Below are positions 31,269 through 43,552 of a DNA stretch of 64,000 nt, piece by piece (within the stretch, counting starts at the first letter, position 1; each line of letters starts with the position of its first letter). The position numbers were made by a program, and so were the translations under genes. The notes under the pieces are model-generated. The model saw nothing but the letters and a program-made list of their open reading frames with translations, was not told where the DNA came from and did not search any database. This stretch comes from Henckelia pumila (lineage: Eukaryota; Streptophyta; Magnoliopsida; Lamiales; Gesneriaceae): the NCBI RefSeq assembly GCF_033568475.1, contig NC_133121.1, forward strand, positions 31,665,374 to 31,729,373. Direction: 5' to 3'.

Positions 31269-34093
31269 CGATTTCGAGGACGAATTTATTCCTTAGAGGG
31301 GAGGCATTGTAAGGCCTGAAAATAATAAGTTATTAATTACAAAATTAGAGAATTAAATTCCGAATTTAAGAAAAATATTATTTGGGAATTTATGGAAATC
31401 AGAGATTTATTTTCTGAGCCGAAAATATTTAATTTGAGAATTTACGAATTTTGAGAATTAAATTCTGGGATTCTTAAATTAAAAGTTAGAAATATTTGAA
31501 GTAAATATTTATGAGATTAAGATTGAAATGTGTAGTTGGGAATGACAAAGAAGTTAATTTGAAGAAGAAATCCGAGCAGGGATCAATTTGAAAATATTGA
31601 GAAGTTCAAATACTAAAATGCAGTTTTAATCCAAGAACATTTAATTTGAGAATATTTGGAGTTTAAATTAAATTCTAATATTCTTAAATTATCTAGGATT
31701 TAAATTGAATTAAATCTCTTGTTCGGGGACTGATTTGCAATTTTCCAAGCTCTCAAGGACCAAAATGCAATTTATGCATGTGAGTGGGATCACACGTGTG
31801 ATACATATATGAATTGGTACAACCAATTCATTCCACTCAGCAAAAGAAACGAAGGGAAGCAGAAACATTGAAGAAGAAGCTCCCATGGTCGATTCCTTCA
31901 TTTCAAAATTTGATAGAAATTAATCCGTCTGGTAGAATTTCAAATTGATCGTATATTTGCTATCACGGCTTCGAGTGCTACACTTTGACGTAAGTTTTGA
32001 TAAATTATACCATGTTCTAATTTTGAGATGATGTTATAATTAAGATTTGATTGTTTAAACTTGTTCTAATATATACGACGATAGCATATCTAAGACGAAT
32101 CGAGAAAATATCGTCGTTTGAACATGTTTTCGATTTTTGGAAGATTTTTCAAAATTCTGAAAATAGGGGCTGTTGGATTTCTAAATTTAGATGTGAATTT
32201 GAAGTTATTATTGAGTTAAGATTGCGGTTATGTTGATGAATATGCTTTTGGAAATATCGAATTCGATTCCTTATGCCGCCGGTAGAAGATTTTGAATTGA
32301 TATGAAATTCTGAAATTGTTGGGATGCTATTTTCGAATTATGGCTTATATATATTGATGTTGATATTAGATTTAGATCAATGTTTAGATGATGTGTAAGC
32401 TTTTTGATTTATCGAATTCGAATCGTTGCGTCGTCGGTTTAAATTCCGGTCAATCGATCAAGAATTGTACTTGCTGTAACTTGATGAATTGTAATGATGT
32501 TTAGAAGCTGATGTTGAGTTTTAAACAATGCAATTCAGATTTAAGTTGAAAGATACCGAGTTCGAGTCGACAAGACCAAATTGACAGGAATTTGGCTTCT
32601 AGTTGGGAACAACTAGAGTATGAATTAACAAGAGTTGAGTGAGCAGAGTTTTGAAGGAAGTGCAGATTTTTGGGACAACTTGTGATCAAGAAGTGCCAGA
32701 GTTCAGAGGTTTGAGTTCAGAATAAAGGTATGATTCGATATTAACCTCAACAGGTAGAATAACTCGATAACGTGATGGTTTTTGAGTTTATTAAATCACA
32801 TACATGCATGTTTAGTTGTTCTTGCTTGATCTTATTTGACTTATTTGATCTACTTGATTTAGTTGAACTTTTCGCTTATTAAATAAGTTTGTTTGATTAA
32901 ACATTCTATTTTATTTAAGATCGAAAAGTGTAGATTATTATAAACGATTTGATTGTGGTGAAATTTCTCATAGAGTTGAGATGTAATCCTTTTGAGCCAC
33001 AATTCTTTCGAAACCCCGAAAGCAGAATCGAAAAGAAAATATTGGACGTGGTGAATTTATATATGGGAGGCAAAAGAATTTATTTGAATCCTATTGCCAT
33101 GATTCTCAATATAGTGTTCACAGTCCAGGGAATAAGAGCTTGTTACCACCCCGAGCGGGAGCGTAGGTGGGAGGCCTGACTTTTTGCCTTATTCTATTCC
33201 CAGGATCCCAACGAGATGATTTATAATGAAATATCGATTCTGCGAGATTGAAATCCTTTACCCTTTAACCTATACCTATGTCGTTATGATATTGATTTAT
33301 TTGCTTTGAATGAAATCCGACAGGTAAGGGTATATAGACTTGTGATTGGTGTTAGTTGAATATTGATTTGATATGTTTATATGTTTATACATATGTATTT
33401 CATACTGAGATGTATTTTTCACCGGAGTTATCCGGCTGTTGCTTTGTTTGTATGTGTGCATTGCATCAGGTTGGGCAGAAGCGCGTCAAAGGATTACTTG
33501 AACGACTTGAGATTGAGAGATTTAGAGTGGAGACTCGGGTTAAGAATAGAAGTTGCTGTCAAATTAATGTTTTGAGCTAAGTTGAGATTGTATATATGCT
33601 GTCAAACCTTATATGAAGTTAGTTGTTGGAAGTTTAGATTCTATTTGAATACTTGTATGCAACTTTTTGAGTTTGATGACTTGCATTGTAGAAACTTGTA
33701 CAAGATAAGGTTTGAGTTTTTATGCATGTTCTTCCTTGTATCTTATCTTTAGATCATTCTAGTATGAATTTGAGATGCTTAGAATGATTCAAGCACATTA
33801 GATATTGCATAAGACAGCAACAACAGATTTTGAGTTTTCTGCACATAGCATTCTTGCTCAATCGGTGAACTTCAACCAATCAAGCGAGGCCATGTGAATT
33901 GTCGGGAAAAAAGTTGCTGAACTTGTGCTTGCTCGATCGGCTAACTTTATTCGATCGAGCGAGGCCTTGATTTAAAAAAATTATTGCTTTTGCTTTCAAG
34001 TTCAGTTTGATTGCTTGTAAGTTATTTCGTTTAATTATTAGTGTAATTCTGATTGCAAGTCGATAATTGAGATTAGCACCCGAGGTTCCCACA
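31269..34093 (+). mobile_element. 3' end and 3' LTR of Tekay/Del-like element D1
   Basis: A 39-bp internal tail (atttcgaggacgaatttatt, then the purine tract ttagaggggaggca) precedes an LTR that starts TGTAAGGCCTGAAAATAAT at 31308 and ends GAGGTTCCCACA at 34093 (2786 bp). The rest of the element is missing. The LTR is homologous to D2 on the other strand (41483-43488): both share a cluster around gtcgtttgaacatgtttt (32115 here) and the same terminal segment. A double hairpin lies at 33854-33964. No TSD can be assigned on the left. Confidence 0.75.
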
Positions 34094-34197
34094 GGCTCCT
34101 TCCTCCCAACATTCTTAAACAAAAACACGACTTTCTTGAGATTTATTACGCACCTCCGAATTTTGCACCCGGTTTTCTTAAGACCCAATAATTACTC

Positions 34198-34440
34198 GCA
34201 AACTTAGCTATAACTGTGATAGGATTAGAATTTCAATCTCCTCGTCTATAGCCCGGATGGAGCATCAATCTCATTGAACGCGCAAACTTAGCTATGGAAT
34301 CGTGACTAGAATTTCAATCACTTTCCAAGCCTGGATGGAATTGTTATTTTAAAATTTTTCAAAATTTTAACCCTATTTAATCCGCATGGTGATTAGGATT
34401 TAAATCCCTTGCACATAACTCGGATTGAGTTAATCTTTTT
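34198..34440. repeat. Degenerate tandem repeat, unit about 85 bp
   Basis: Three diverged units share the phrases aaacttagctat, (g)attagaatttcaatc and cccggatgga. The first two are easily aligned; the third is weaker. Confidence 0.6.
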
Positions 34441-36103
34441 TCCACAAAAATTTTCAATAAAATTAACAGGTGCACCCAAGATCGTACATGCAATGTTATA
34501 AAGATCATTAGGATTCAAAAACACTATCAGGATCAATAATCACCTATTGTCGTGCAGTGGTCCAACAAACACCAACAAAATCTAATACATCGCTATATTT
34601 CACTGGTCTAACATGTGTGCTTAAGATTATTCACAATTCAACCTACGGTTCTCATGTCCAATCAAGAGCAAAAATTTTCACAAATTTTTTTTAAACCAAA
34701 CTTCATCATCATAGGCTATTGAATTTCAACAGTCATATTCATCGCTAACTATGAGCTCTAAAATTTTTTTTTTTTCTCTAAAACCGGCTACATCCTCTCA
34801 ATGACTGGCCAAGTCCTCTACCCCATACTTAAGATCTTACATTGTCCCCAATGTAAGTAAAAATAACACAAAAAAAACAAAAAAAACAAAAAAATTAAAA
34901 TAAAAGATATGGAAGAAAATACTCCCCTTGGGTTGCCTCCCAAGCAGCGCCTGATTTTCAGTCTTCAGCTTGACCCTCAGAAGCACTCCTCAAAAGCGGC
35001 TGAAACCCAAAATAAGTGTCATATGACACCACAATTGGGTCTTTGTTCAATGTTCCCTCAAGCTTGGCTAGATGTATACAGTTAAGCTCGTCACCTCAAC
35101 AATACTCCAAAGTAGCTGGTAAACATGGGAAGAGAACATCTCTGCGGGCTCTCGGAAGCCAAATCTTTTGAAACTGGTATTGATGGAAGGAAATGTTCTT
35201 GGGGATGTGTGTATGATAATACTATTGATGAGCTCAAATCGATAGACTCTTGAACTCCATCATCCTCAAACCTGAGTGGCAACATATTTCTATCATACCC
35301 TATTTCTTCCAGAAAATCTTCCAGAAAATCTTCCGACTTAGGTTCAATAAGAAAAGAAGACTCAAACACCTCTAAATCTTCGGCATAATTTGATTCGCAC
35401 TCCTAATCCTGGTTCTCTGAGTCATCATCATCGAACCAAATTGGGTTGGTCACTGCTTGAGTATCTTGCTTCACTTCCTGTTCTTGGTGTTCATGGAGGA
35501 TTGATCTCTTCATATTCTCTATTTGCTCCACAAGGTGACATCTAGAATTGATTAGATCTTTTATATCTGCCTCAGTCGATGCCACAAACTTGCACATTAT
35601 ATCCTCTAGAGGATGTAAGATCAATTGAGAACAACTTCCCTCCTCCTTTTGAAGCTCGAATGGTTGGTCTGTAAAATCCGAGTATTGAGTATCTTGTGGG
35701 TATTGGTGGCTCCATACTTGTGGTGTAAGATCCCAATACCGGTAATAGTCAAATTCCGCCATATCATTCAACAGGTGTATCATATTATCATCATATTGGC
35801 AAAATAGTGGACTACCGGTTATGAAAGCTCCATCAATTACCCATCTTTTTGTCACTGCATCCAAGCCATCAAGAAAAAAAATGTAAGGAGAGAATAGTTA
35901 GAAAAATCATGATACCGGAAGATGGTTGCCAATTCCTTGAAGCTCTCTCATGCTGCGTAGAATGGCTCCCCGTGTTGCTGGATAAAACTTGTGAATACTT
36001 GTAGATTTGACATCTCGAAGTATTATACCATAAGAATTCTTGCAAAAACAGATTAGAAAACGGTGAATAGAACGAAAATAAAAACACAAATAAATTAAAC
36101 GCC

Positions 36104-36122
36104 TTCCCCGGCAATGACGCCA
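36104..36122 (-). other. Primer-binding site of element A (tRNA-Asp)
   Basis: The minus strand reads TGGCGTCATTGCCGGGGAA, five bases after the LTR end, complementary to tRNA-Asp with one or two mismatches. Confidence 0.75.
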
Positions 36123-37149
36123 AAATTTGGTAGCACTTAGTCGTGTCACGCCGAAATTAACTCAACTCATATTAACTTAATAAACATGCAGTAGCGAGAG
36201 TAGAGATCGTTCCCACAAGAAAAGTGAAATTTATTTGTGTTCTTAAAAAGTACTGAAAATAAATAAAAGGGGATTTCAATTTTGAATCTAACTAACTAAA
36301 ATTAAAAGCAATTTAAAATAAATTTTACCAACTAGTGTAGCACCTAAAATCTAATCTACAAAATCGCATACATTAAATTTAATAAATATTAGGATTATTA
36401 TTTTAGTTTTAATTGATTTAAATTCTTTATTTGAATTTTGTGCTAATAAAATATTTTTATTTTTTTATTCAATGAATATTTTATTGTACTAACTATTTAA
36501 TTAATGTTTTTAATTATTTAAGTTTATTTGTCAAAATGTTTTTTATTATGCAATTTAATTGTTTTAATATTTTAAAGGTTTAATCTTGCATATTTAAATT
36601 ATTTTAATTGTTTAGTTTATTAATTCAAATGATTTTAACTGTTTAGATTATTTGTTTAAATAATTTCGAGTGTCCAACTTATTTATTTTAAATAGCCTTA
36701 ATTTAGCGGTTATTTATTTTAAATTATTTTAAATGTATAGATTATTTATTTAAGTCCTTTTCAATTGCCCAAATCATTTTAAAGGCTTTATTTTCGCTTG
36801 TGTATTTATTTAAATTTTTTTTAAACGTTTGTCTAGTTTGTTCAAAATTATTTTAATGGCTCTGCTTGTTATTTAAATATTTTACTCGTTGCCGGAAAAT
36901 CAGAATATTTAAAGAGTTTAATTCTTGATTTTTCAAGCTTGTGTTTTATTTAGTGCAATTAAATTCATATTCCTAAGTTGCTAAGTTTGATCTAGCAATT
37001 CTTAAAAGTGTGTAGCACTTTTTCTCCTAAACTTTTACATACACCTACCACTCAATTTAATATATAACCCTAATCCCTAAATTCTACACTCAAATCACAC
37101 ACACACACTTCATGCCTAAATCCTCTCACCCCTTCACGGTTAAGTCGAT

Positions 37150-37293
37150 GCCACCCACAGGGTAGTGCCTTGTGGGTGGCGTGACGGATTTTGTTTGGTT
37201 AAAATTAGTGGACCCCACATGGGACCCACTGATTTTAACCAATCATGGGGTTACACGTTGCCCGCAGGGTAGTACCCCGTGGACGGCATGAAC
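37150..37293. repeat. Cluster of three hairpins in solo LTR G
   Basis: Hairpin 1: gccacccaca (37150) pairs perfectly with tgtgggtggc (37171-37180). Hairpin 2: ggttaaaattagtgg (37197) pairs with cactgattttaacc (to 37240), one mismatch. Hairpin 3: imperfect, gcccgcagggta with taccccgtggacggc (37260-37287). The loops of 1 and 3 share gggtagt. Confidence 0.85.
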
Positions 37294-38713
37294 AAAACCC
37301 CCCTTCACAACATTCCCCTGTTTTATTTTATTTTTTCAAGCTCACGATCGGCGGCTTCATCTTCTCCAGCTCTTCCTCGCCGCTGCAGCCGCCGCTCCTC
37401 CTTCTTCTCCGGCGGAGCATCACCTTCACGAGCTGGCCGAACTGCAGCAGCCCTTGGCACCCCCATTTCCAGCTCGTAGCAGCTCCTTTGCCTTCGAGGC
37501 AGACATAGCTTACTTGGGTTCTTGCATTTCGAGTTTTAGCTTAGGCAAGATTGTGGGATTCCTTGCTCACCAAGTAGATTATTATGTCGTGCGATGTAGT
37601 GTGTATGCATATCATATTTTCGAAAGTTTTTTGCCCTGTTTGTTCGAAAATTCTGTGCAGATTTTTGCTACATACATGCTTGAGGATTTATGATATTGTG
37701 ATTCTTTGGTTGAGGAATGAAATGGATTATGCATTTGTTTGTTGTTGAATTGATGCTCGATTTCAAAAATTCCAGATTTTCAAGCATGTTTAATTCGAAA
37801 ATTTCATGTCCTTGTTTGTGTTGATTTAGGTGGTGGATTAGGGGCTACCATGGGTGAAATGTAGTTCACATGGTAACGTTTAGAATGGCTTGAAGTGGAT
37901 TGTAAGTCGTGTTGATGAAATCACGGATTGGCTATGATTTAGGGGATTGGTTTTGAGGTGATTAGAGGCTGTTTTTTTTAGCTAAGTTTAATCAGGTTAT
38001 AAGCGGGTATTAAGGGGTTATGGATGAGCCTACGTGTTGATCTTGATCCTAGGATAGTAGCTTGGTACTTGGGAGACAAATAGATAAGTTTTTGATTGAG
38101 TGTGAGGTAATGGTATGAGCAGATTTTCTGGGTTGTGTTGGGGCTGTCCGGAAATGGCCACGTAAAACAGGGGAAACCTCATGTTTTGGTTAAGGTCTCG
38201 GGTTTGGAATTAGTCTAGGATGTTAGGAATATGTCTGTTCAAGCGAAAACGGATTCGGTTAAGTTTAGGTGGAGTTTTAGGCTATTGATTTGGATAGGTG
38301 CAGAATTTTGGAGTTAATGAAGTTGCTGTCCGGAAATAAATTTGTATAAAATGATTGGATAGGAATATTACTCCGAGGATGACTTTTTGAATTATTTCTA
38401 AGTGTGTGAGAGTCGTGGTTTCAAACGAAATCCTTTTTGAATAAGAATTGAGCAAGTTACAAATTTTACGGGTGAATCACTCGAATTGCCTTAAGCGCTA
38501 AATTATGGTTTAGTTTCTCATCCTTTGGTTTATTTCTTAAATCACCATCCCGGTCATCCACATTTGAGTCTCTTGCATGATCATTGAGTAAATATTTTCA
38601 AGCACATTACATCTACATATGCATGATAAGTTATTATATCAAGGCAAGAAAGAAAGTATGAAAGAAAATATTTTTATGAATGAAGTGAGATGATTGTGAC
38701 TATAGAAATGACA

Positions 38714-38863
38714 TGTATGTGTGGGGTTGGGAGACGTTCTGACCTACCTTATCAAAGGATGTGTATGTGTGGGGTTTAGAGACGTCTTGGCATACATTAC
38801 CAAATATAGACGTGTATGTGTGGGGTTAAGAGAAATCTTGGCCTCCCTTACCAATTACAGGGC
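38714..38863. repeat. Tandem repeat, three units of about 48-51 bp
   Basis: Units start tgtatgtgtggggtt at 38714, 38762 and 38813 and share gagacgt.ttgg..tac.ttacca. Confidence 0.85.
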
Positions 38864-40948
38864 AAGATTGGGTTGGGTGTTATCCCGACCTCCTTGCGCA
38901 TAGTGCACTGCAGCCATGATCATGATCGAAAACACAGAGTCACAATCAAGGATCTAAGTTCACAGTTCGCAGCTCACAGTTACAGATTTAGATACAGTTA
39001 CAGACTTAGATACAGTTACAGTTCACAGAATTCATATGACTATGTTTTAGTACAGTTTATGCAGTTACATTGATTATATATGACTTAGCCACGCATATGT
39101 TATATTCTTATTCTCTCAGTTTTGAAGTTTATTTTGTTTAAAGCAAGGGCACAAAACAAAGTATATTTTTAGTATCATATATTTTTAATCTGTGTGTGCA
39201 TGTATTTATGTAGTACTTGTTATTCTCTCATATACTTGTTGGGCCCCTAGGCTCACTACATCTACTTGGTGCAGGTTTAGGTTATCAGTGAGATTGCGAG
39301 GCAGGACTATCGAGTGGACTGTGATGCAGGCATGACACATCCCTCTGACCATGCTAGTCTTCCGCAAAAGTTTATTTTAGCACTTTAAAGTCCTTCATCT
39401 TGTTAATTTAGTAAATGTAAATGTAAAGATAATATTCTTTGGAATTTTTTGTGGGCACTTATGTATCAAATTGTTAATTTTTGGATAGTTTGGAGTGTCA
39501 ATATTTTTCTCAGGTTTCGTTATTATTTTTTTTCTTTCTTTTCTCGGTCTAGTTTATTTAGTGTTGTTGTTTGCATTTTAAATTTGTTTTCTGTGACATG
39601 AGGGTTTGAATAAAAATAGAGAGGTCATGCCGAATTTTTTTTTGAAAACCCGTATTTTTATTCAGTTTAATTTAAAGTAGAACTTGGGTCGTTTCAACTA
39701 GCATGAAAGAATTAAAATTATGGAAAAACAATTAATTAACAAGCCTTGGTATCGGCCGACTACACCCTTGAAGTTATTCACTCGATCATCGATTCTCTAA
39801 AAACAATTAATTCTAATTGAATATTCATCCGTTCTAAATGACAGGCATGACACTTAGAAATTTAATTCCTATTTACCCATAATTTTAGTTAATTAGACAC
39901 AAGCGTTCTAAATTATCCCTTACCAATGAATTAACCCAAATACAAGCGATTAAGGTTTAAACCCAAGGTAGCATTCAAACTAGTGAAATTGATGAAACTA
40001 AACAACACAAACACAAGCAGTTGTATTTAATCTAGTCAAGAGATGTTCCTACAAATTAACAAATTCACAAGCGGAAATTATTAATCGCAATTGCTTTGCA
40101 AATTAGAGGGATCAAAAAATTACGGAATTGATATCTAATTTAGCTTTAGATTGCATGAAAAATCATCAGGTGATCAATCCAATAATCAAACACACAAACA
40201 TGTCAATCAATTTCGAACAACTCTTGATACTCAAATAAAAATCAAATAATGAAAATCAAAATATCACGAAATAAATAAAATTCAAAGGATTTGTCTTCCT
40301 CTACCAAGAATTAAAACTTAGAAGAATTGAAGAAGAAATTAAATCTAAGAACAAAGAAGATAAAGCCTAGCCTCCAAGACCTATTCTTCACTCTTCATCC
40401 GTCCAAAAATCCCAAGATACTCTAAAATTCAAAATATATATGCTAATTAAGGTTAGAGTCCTCCCCAAGCAACTTTTATTTTTAGATAAAATTTCCAGAA
40501 CATCACATCTCGCTCGATCGGTCAAAACTTGCGGATCGAGCAATATGTTCTCTGGTCCAAATCTCCTTCTTTTCTCCTTGCTCCCGCTCAATCGGTTAGA
40601 AATTACCAATCGAGCGGTACATGCTCCGCCCGAGACTCTGTACGCATACACAGCAGAGCTCTTCAATAACCCCAAGCGCCCTTTACAAGCGCAATAGCAC
40701 TTCATTAGAGACCTTCATTAGAGCGACAACACTTCTCAAGGGCTATTCGTTAATAGCTCTAACGAACATCTTTACTTCTTCAATCTTCTTTCTTTGCTTC
40801 TTTTCTTAAATTATTTTGCACCATTTTTTTATTTTCCTATATCAAAACACAAACACTGATTATGAACTATAAAATAAATTTAATCAATGCAAATTCTTCT
40901 AATCATACAAATGAACTCAAATAAATATAGGAAAATATAACCAAATCA

Positions 40949-41145
40949 CGCTTCAACAGAACTTCCATCGGTGTAGCAGTCGTATCCATAGGATCAGAAG
41001 ATGTACTTCCTTGCTCAGTCGGAGGTACTTCTCTTACTTGTGGAACCTCTGGAACATTACGACCTTGTGGAACCTGTGGCACAATACGACCACTTTGAAG
41101 AGGCATAGCTTGGGGAGGCATAACTAATAGACTGAGATACAACAC
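40949..41145 (-). pseudogene. gag N-terminus of element D2
   Basis: The minus frame starts MPPQAMPLQSGRIVPQV and ends TPMEVLLKR just before LTR A. TPMEVLLKR-like sequence followed by the capsid core is common in Tekay/Del gag. The rest of gag was displaced or deleted at the junction with element A. It lies about 340 nt downstream of the D2 primer-binding site. Confidence 0.65.
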
Positions 41146-41466
41146 ATTAAAAATAATCTCAGTTGAATCCCTTATTTATTCTTCAAACTCATGAGTATAC
41201 TTATCCCGTCACAAAACATTTTTTTTTCTATCTACATGTTTAGAAAATATAGCAAATACGCTTAAGAAACACGTAAGCACATAATTGCAAAAGGCACATA
41301 ATTGCTAAAACTAAACATGCTAGCATATAGCCATGAATTTTCAAAGGTAGAAACATAATGGCATCGAATTCACATAATCAAACAATGCATTAATCTCATG
41401 CATAATGAATTCATGCGACTCAATCTATCCCGCTCAACTTCTAATGTCGACTCAAGACAACTTAAG

Positions 41467-41480
41467 CTCTGATACCAAAC
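41467..41480 (-). other. D2 primer-binding site (tRNA-iMet)
   Basis: The minus strand reads TTTGGTATCAGAGCTTAAG just after the LTR end CCCCACA, a perfect TGGTATCAGAGC core. Confidence 0.9.
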
Positions 41481-41482
41481 AA

Positions 41483-43487
41483 TGTGGGGCCTTGGGTGCT
41501 CACCTACTTAAGCTTATAACCCACAATCATTACTAATGAATAAGGAAAAGAAAGAACAATTTTTTTTTTCAAAAGGGGGTGGGCTCGAGCCGCAACTATT
41601 CACAGCTCGGGCGCTCCCTTCCGCTGGACAAAATAGAAACTCAGAACAGGGTGCGCTCGCGCCGTCAATTTTTATCGCTCGGGCGCGCCCTCCAGCAGAT
41701 CATATCCAGAAAAAATAGCTTAAAACATTCTAAACAAGCCATGCAACGCAATATCCAACTTTTATCAGTTTACAAAAATTCAAAATACAGGAAAGAGCAA
41801 TACATGCGAGGTTCTCGATCAAGACAACGATCGATGGTACAAAAATTCAACATGTGTCAACAAGAGTTCAAACTACATGAATCCTAAACCCGAGCTCCAC
41901 TTCTAAAATTCTCCCAAATCTCATGGCCTCCTATGACTCGGCCCTGAACCACCTGTTGCAATGCACACACAAAAACAAAGCAACAGCCGGACAAACCGAT
42001 AAGTATAAAACTTAGTATGAAACAACGGAACATGTAATGAATCAAATATAGCAAGATTCATGTATTTCAAATACAAATCACAACTATGAAATTCAATGAC
42101 AAATGACAAGGCTATCAAGGATCAAGGATCAATAAGCGACAATGGTTTAGACGCTAAAACACATCAACTCATCATCAAGCTAAAAACTCATCACTGATGC
42201 TATACCGTAGTCGAAGTATCAATGCTACATACTCATCACTGATACTTTATATCGAAGCTAATAACTCATTGACGATATCATGACAAGGCTAGAAGAAAGG
42301 TTAGGCTCAAAATGCACAACGGGATGACATAATAAACAATCACCTTCTATAAAGCTTAACAAGCATGCTATAAAACTCAAGCAATGCATATCAAACATAT
42401 AAACACATAATATAGAAAAATTGTGTGATTTAAGGGATCGAAAAGGCAAACTCATCTCGACGTTGTTCCCCAATTCAATCATCATCGAATCATACCTTAT
42501 TCTTGATAACGAACTAGCTCAATCCACAAGATATAAGATATACAAGCTCTTATTAAAATCCGCCCAAGCTCAACTCGATCCTCAAGGTATAAAACTCACA
42601 AACCTTGATCAAATCTTTCCCCGTTCGAAGTTGGAACTTCTCGAATGCGATCAATCTTCAACAAAATCTGGAAATGAAGTTTAACAAGCTATAAACATCA
42701 AAATCAACTCAAAAATGTCCAGCTCAATCAATCTAGACTCAAACTTGATCATTTTCAAACCGACAGCGTAACGGTAGCAAAACCGGCAAAACCAACAAAT
42801 TATACCACATCTATACAATCATATTAACTCAATACTATCCTCATATCAATACAAAAATCTCGAAATCTATAGCACCAAAAACTCAGATTTTTCGAAAATC
42901 TTCAAAAATTGAAAAACATGTTCAAACGACGATCTTTTCTCGACCCGTCTTTGATATGCTATCGTTACCAGCTCAAAAACGTGTTTATAATATCAAACTT
43001 TGAATCTAACAACATCCCAAAATTAAAGTTTGATAGAATTTAGCCAAAATTACGTCAAAACGTAGCTCTCAGTGCGGTGCTCGCGAATATACTATCAAAT
43101 CTGAATTCTGACGGCCGGATGTCGCAAATCGAAGTTTGGAATAGCTTGAAAGTGGCGTGAGCTATGGCTTCTCCAAGTTTCTCCCTTTCAATCGTGGAAG
43201 ATGATAATGATATAAAGATATATATGCTTACACGTATATATCTCCACTTGAATCTCCACTTGCAATATAATATTAACTAATTTCGAATTTGCAATGTAAT
43301 CCTTGGAACTTCAACAATTGCAAATTAATTCCAATACAAAATATGCAGCTTCTAATTAAGTTCTTTAATTTTAGAATCTTGGAAGTTTAATCTCAAATTC
43401 CATAAATTCTCAAATTAAATATTTTTCAATTCAGAATTTGAATCTCTAATTTTGAAAATTAATAACTTAATATTTTTGGGGTCTTAA

Positions 43488-43488
<1 letters not shown>
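41483..43488 (-). repeat. 5' LTR of Tekay/Del-like element D2
   Basis: About 2006 bp. The minus strand ends GAGCACCCAAGGCCCCACA at 41483. At the other end it begins TTTAAGACCCCAAAAATATTAAG at 43488, homologous to the D1 start. A GC-rich double hairpin with gctcgggcgc arms lies at 41580-41700. The 5' end runs into a TA microsatellite. Confidence 0.8.
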
Positions 43489-43540
<52 letters not shown>

Positions 43541-43552
43541 TATATATTTAAG
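43486..43552. repeat. (TA)n microsatellite
   Basis: About 60 bp of nearly pure TA at the edge of LTR D2. Confidence 0.95.

Larger units (their letters stand above)
34094..36127 (-). pseudogene. Internal region of Athila-like element A with shortened gag
   Basis: Homologous to the internal region of element C (57720-58605). A gag-like segment at about 36020-35870 (SIIQQHGEPFY-type block with a lesion) continues in the open frame 35864-35403 (MDAVTKRWVIDGAF, YRYWDLTPQVWSHQYP) and then 35369-35091 (acidic, LEEIGYDRNMLPLRFEDD). The gag starts within about 110 nt of the primer-binding site and lacks the usual N-terminal half and zinc knuckle. No pol is present. Stretch 34198-34440 is a degenerate tandem repeat with units near aacttagctat and ggatttaaatc; 34440-35090 is noncoding. 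Confidence 0.65.
36336..39696 (+). mobile_element. Solo LTR G, 3361 bp, TSD ACTAG
   Basis: Starts tgtagcacctaaaat and ends gggtcgtttca, flanked by perfect direct repeats actag (36331-36335, 39697-39701). LTRs B and C show the uninterrupted site. No gag or pol motif is inside, so it is a solo LTR left by unequal recombination. The segment around 39240 (ttgggcccctaggctcact...ggtgcaggtttaggtt) recalls the 3' part of Tekay-type LTRs. It holds three adjacent hairpins (37150-37293) and a three-unit tandem repeat (38714-38863). Open frames at 37245-37693 are low-complexity and not credible genes. Strand given by the Tekay-like order. Confidence 0.85.
36128..40948 (-). mobile_element. 5' LTR of element A, split by solo LTR G
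   Basis: The LTR begins tggtagcacttagtcgtg at 36128 and ends ataaccaaatca at 40948. It aligns with LTR B (49824-51443) and LTR C (58606-60163). Without the inserted 3361-bp solo LTR G and its 5-bp duplication it is about 1455 bp. It contains a double hairpin (40511-40541, 40584-40617) and a GCGC/TAGAGC minisatellite (40660-40765). Its right end lies in the gag of element D2. Confidence 0.85.

Noticed and set aside
37245..37693. Ser/Pro/Leu-rich plus-strand frames
   Set aside because: They lie inside a solo LTR, are low-complexity and have no domain.
40440..40809. Plus-strand frames over LTR A
   Set aside because: They are antisense to LTR sequence, and the homologous LTRs B and C do not keep the frame.
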